DNA from: an archaeon
GTDB taxonomy: Archaea > Micrarchaeota > Micrarchaeia > Anstonellales > Bilamarchaeaceae
DNA length: 5,980 nt
Reading direction: 5' to 3'
Assembly: GCA_020052325.1 (NCBI GenBank)
Contig: JAGVPF010000094.1
Coordinates: forward strand, 1-5,980
Shown here one piece after another: positions 4,871 through 5,980 of this stretch (positions within the stretch are counted from its first letter, which is position 1; every line of letters begins with the position of its first letter). A model generated the notes under the pieces. It ran no database searches and was not told the DNA's origin. It worked only from the letters and a program-made list of their open reading frames with translations. The translations under genes and the position numbers were made by a program.

Positions 4871-5570
4871 GAAACCGCTCAAGATAGAGCTTGTGGGGGT
4901 CACGCTTTTTGTGAACGGGGGCCAGCACCCCAAGTCAGTCCGGACATTGGCGCAGATGAAAGGCGTCCTGATGGGCAGCGTCGATGAGACGGCCACGATG
5001 GAGGCATACTATATGTACCGGAGCGTCTTTGTCGGGGACGATATCAGGTACGACATCACGCTGATTCCGAGCGCCACAATCAAGGGCGAATGCGCAAAGA
5101 CATTCGGCCACTACCATCCGGGAAGCGAAGACGGCTCCTCTTATCCCGAGGTGTACCAGGTCCTGCGCGGAAGCGCGGTCTTCATCATGCAGAAGAGGAA
5201 CCGCAACGGGAGCGTGGATGCGATAGTCGTCCGCGCGAAGGAAGGGGAGGTCGTGCTCCTTCCGCCGGGCTACGGCCACGTTTCAATCAATGACGGGGAG
5301 GGGAAGCTGATCCTTGCGAACCTCGTGTACGACCGCTTCGAATCGATGTATGGCGAATACGAGGAGAGCAGGGGTGCCGCGTTCTACTACCTGAAAGGCG
5401 GCGAAATAGTCCAGAACACGAATTACATCGTCCAGAAAAGCGAACGGCTTTCTCCCAAGGAGCTGAATGAAAGATACGGCTTTGCGGCAAAGGACCTCCT
5501 GCCCGAATTCCATGAGAACCCGAAGGCGTTCGAGTTCCTGAAAAAGCCGAAAAGCAGGTTCAAAGGCTGA
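4851..5570 (+). CDS. pgiA: Cupin-type (archaeal) glucose-6-phosphate isomerase
   Basis: This enzyme interconverts glucose 6-phosphate and fructose 6-phosphate in the cytoplasm, within archaeal glycolysis and gluconeogenesis. It belongs to the metal-dependent cupin family (Pyrococcus/Thermococcus/Archaeoglobus type) and is unrelated to the usual PGI fold. The signature is clear: TFGHYHPG (84-91) with metal ligands His87 and His89, YPEVYQVLRG (98-107) with Glu100, and LLPPGYGHVSIN (136-147) with His143. These align in order and spacing with the four known ligands of the Pyrococcus furiosus enzyme. At 239 aa it is about 50 residues longer than that 189-aa enzyme; the extra length is a polar C-terminal tail after about 185. 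I chose ATG 4851 over the in-frame TTG 4845 because ATG is preceded by GGGGTGG at 4838-4844 with good spacing. It overlaps the upstream gene by 20 nt and converges on alaS. Confidence 0.92.
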   Translation: MDEVLYEKPLKIELVGVTLFVNGGQHPKSVRTLAQMKGVLMGSVDETATMEAYYMYRSVFVGDDIRYDITLIPSATIKGECAKTFGHYHPGSEDGSSYPEVYQVLRGSAVFIMQKRNRNGSVDAIVVRAKEGEVVLLPPGYGHVSINDGEGKLILANLVYDRFESMYGEYEESRGAAFYYLKGGEIVQNTNYIVQKSERLSPKELNERYGFAAKDLLPEFHENPKAFEFLKKPKSRFKG

Positions 5571-5589
5571 ACCGGCCGTTCAGAGCTTT
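5562..5589. terminator. Hairpin spanning both convergent stop codons
   Basis: CTGAAC (5567-5572) pairs perfectly with GTTCAG (5578-5583) around loop CGGCC. AAAG (5562-5565) pairs with CTTT (5586-5589) across a small internal loop. The pgi stop (5568-5570) and the alaS stop (5582-5580) both lie within the stem. The 9-nt gap leaves no room for a separate terminator, so this may serve both genes, though it lacks a strong T-run. Confidence 0.4.
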
Positions 5590-5980
5590 ATCAGCGCGAT
5601 TTTCTGGACCTTCCCCTGGGCAATCCTTTCGCTCCCGCCCCCCGAGCCGCCTAGCTCTTTGAGCGCCTTGTCCAGAAGGGATTTGGCGCTTACGCCGGAA
5701 TTCTTGCCCGCAGCGCACACGATTGTGCCGGACTTGCCTATCAGCACCGCCGCGGCCTTCTCGCTTTCGGCAACTTTTAGGGCCAGCTTCCGAAGAGCGG
5801 CATCGTCCAAATCAAGCACCTTCACTACAGGGTGGCCCGGATACGAGTCCACTATCTCATGCGCCTCCTCCCGGACAAGAAGCTCGCCGAGCGACTCTAT
5901 GCGCTTGCGCTGCGCCTTCCACTCGGAAAAGAATCGCTCGATTGTCCGCACCAGCTCGCCTTCCGAGACGCTGACGACCG
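5580..5980 (-). CDS. alaS: Alanyl-tRNA synthetase, C-terminal end (partial; 5' part beyond the right edge)
   Basis: The frame is open to the window edge and ends at TGA (5582-5580), so about 132 C-terminal residues are visible. The segment starts VVSVSEGEL, then VRTIERFFSEWKAQRKRIESL, the coiled helix typical of archaeal AlaRS before its C-terminal domain. It ends in a DHHA1 domain with AVLIGKSGTIVCAAGK, SAKSLLDKALKELGGSGGGS and a final VQKIALIKL. The glycine-rich GGSGGGSERIAQGKV is the DHHA1 signature that helps AlaRS grip tRNA. The full enzyme attaches alanine to tRNA-Ala and hydrolyses mischarged products. The GTG at 5951 is internal, not a start, because the frame continues with family-like sequence upstream. 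A free-standing DHHA1 protein is unlikely for the same reason. Confidence 0.88.
   Translation of the reverse strand, partial: VVSVSEGELVRTIERFFSEWKAQRKRIESLGELLVREEAHEIVDSYPGHPVVKVLDLDDAALRKLALKVAESEKAAAVLIGKSGTIVCAAGKNSGVSAKSLLDKALKELGGSGGGSERIAQGKVQKIALIKL

Noticed and set aside
5580..5951. A free-standing 123-aa DHHA1-type protein starting at GTG 5951
   Set aside because: The frame continues upstream of the GTG to the window edge with sequence typical of AlaRS, so the GTG is an internal codon.
1..5980. CRISPR array, insertion sequence or phage defence system
   Set aside because: No regularly spaced repeats, transposase motifs, long terminal inverted repeats or defence-type domains were found on either strand.

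Overview
The window looks like a piece of an archaeal chromosome of moderately high GC, either euryarchaeal or from a DPANN-type lineage; I cannot narrow it further. Four things point to archaea. The phosphoglucose isomerase is the metal-dependent cupin type. The right edge carries the C-terminal end of an alanyl-tRNA synthetase with an archaeal-looking DHHA1 tail. The tRNA gene encodes no CCA and ends in an oligo-T tract. Several genes have TATA-like boxes about 26 nt upstream of the start codon and no Shine-Dalgarno sequence, as expected for leaderless archaeal transcripts.

Layout. (1) Bases 1-375, minus strand: the 5' part of a protein-coding gene that runs off the left edge. Its best ribosome-binding site and ATG (375) are out of frame with the long open frame, so there is an apparent +1 frameshift near 345-354 or an alternative GTG start at 290. 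Upstream (376-614) is a long leader-like region with its own TATA box, a ribosome-binding site and a 23-codon ORF whose start resembles the sequence around the frameshift. (2) Bases 615-2018, minus strand: a secreted lipoprotein with a small N-terminal domain and a TIM-barrel glycoside-hydrolase-like (clan GH-A-like) domain. (3) Bases 2019-2112: a 94-bp divergent promoter region. (4) Bases 2113-4177, plus strand: a two-gene potassium-uptake operon, a TrkH/KtrB-type channel subunit followed after one base by a half-length TrkA/KtrA-type RCK regulator. (5) Bases 4218-4290: tRNA-Gln(CUG) with its own promoter starting right after the trkA stop codon. (6) Bases 4291-4462: a non-coding stretch with a T-run and two imperfect hairpins. 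(7) Bases 4463-5570, plus strand: an unrecognised 135-aa helical protein whose end overlaps the start of the cupin phosphoglucose isomerase gene by 20 nt. (8) Bases 5580-5980, minus strand: the 3' end of alaS, convergent with pgi and separated by 9 nt, with a hairpin that contains both stop codons.

Most of the window is ordinary housekeeping and transport content: K+ homeostasis, sugar-phosphate isomerisation, tRNA and tRNA charging. I do not see a clear new multi-gene system. The parts most worth a second look are the left-edge gene, which faintly resembles the TyrRS/TrpRS catalytic fold without a HIGH motif, its frameshift and leader, the GH-A-like lipoprotein with an altered acid/base motif, and the unknown gene coupled to pgi.
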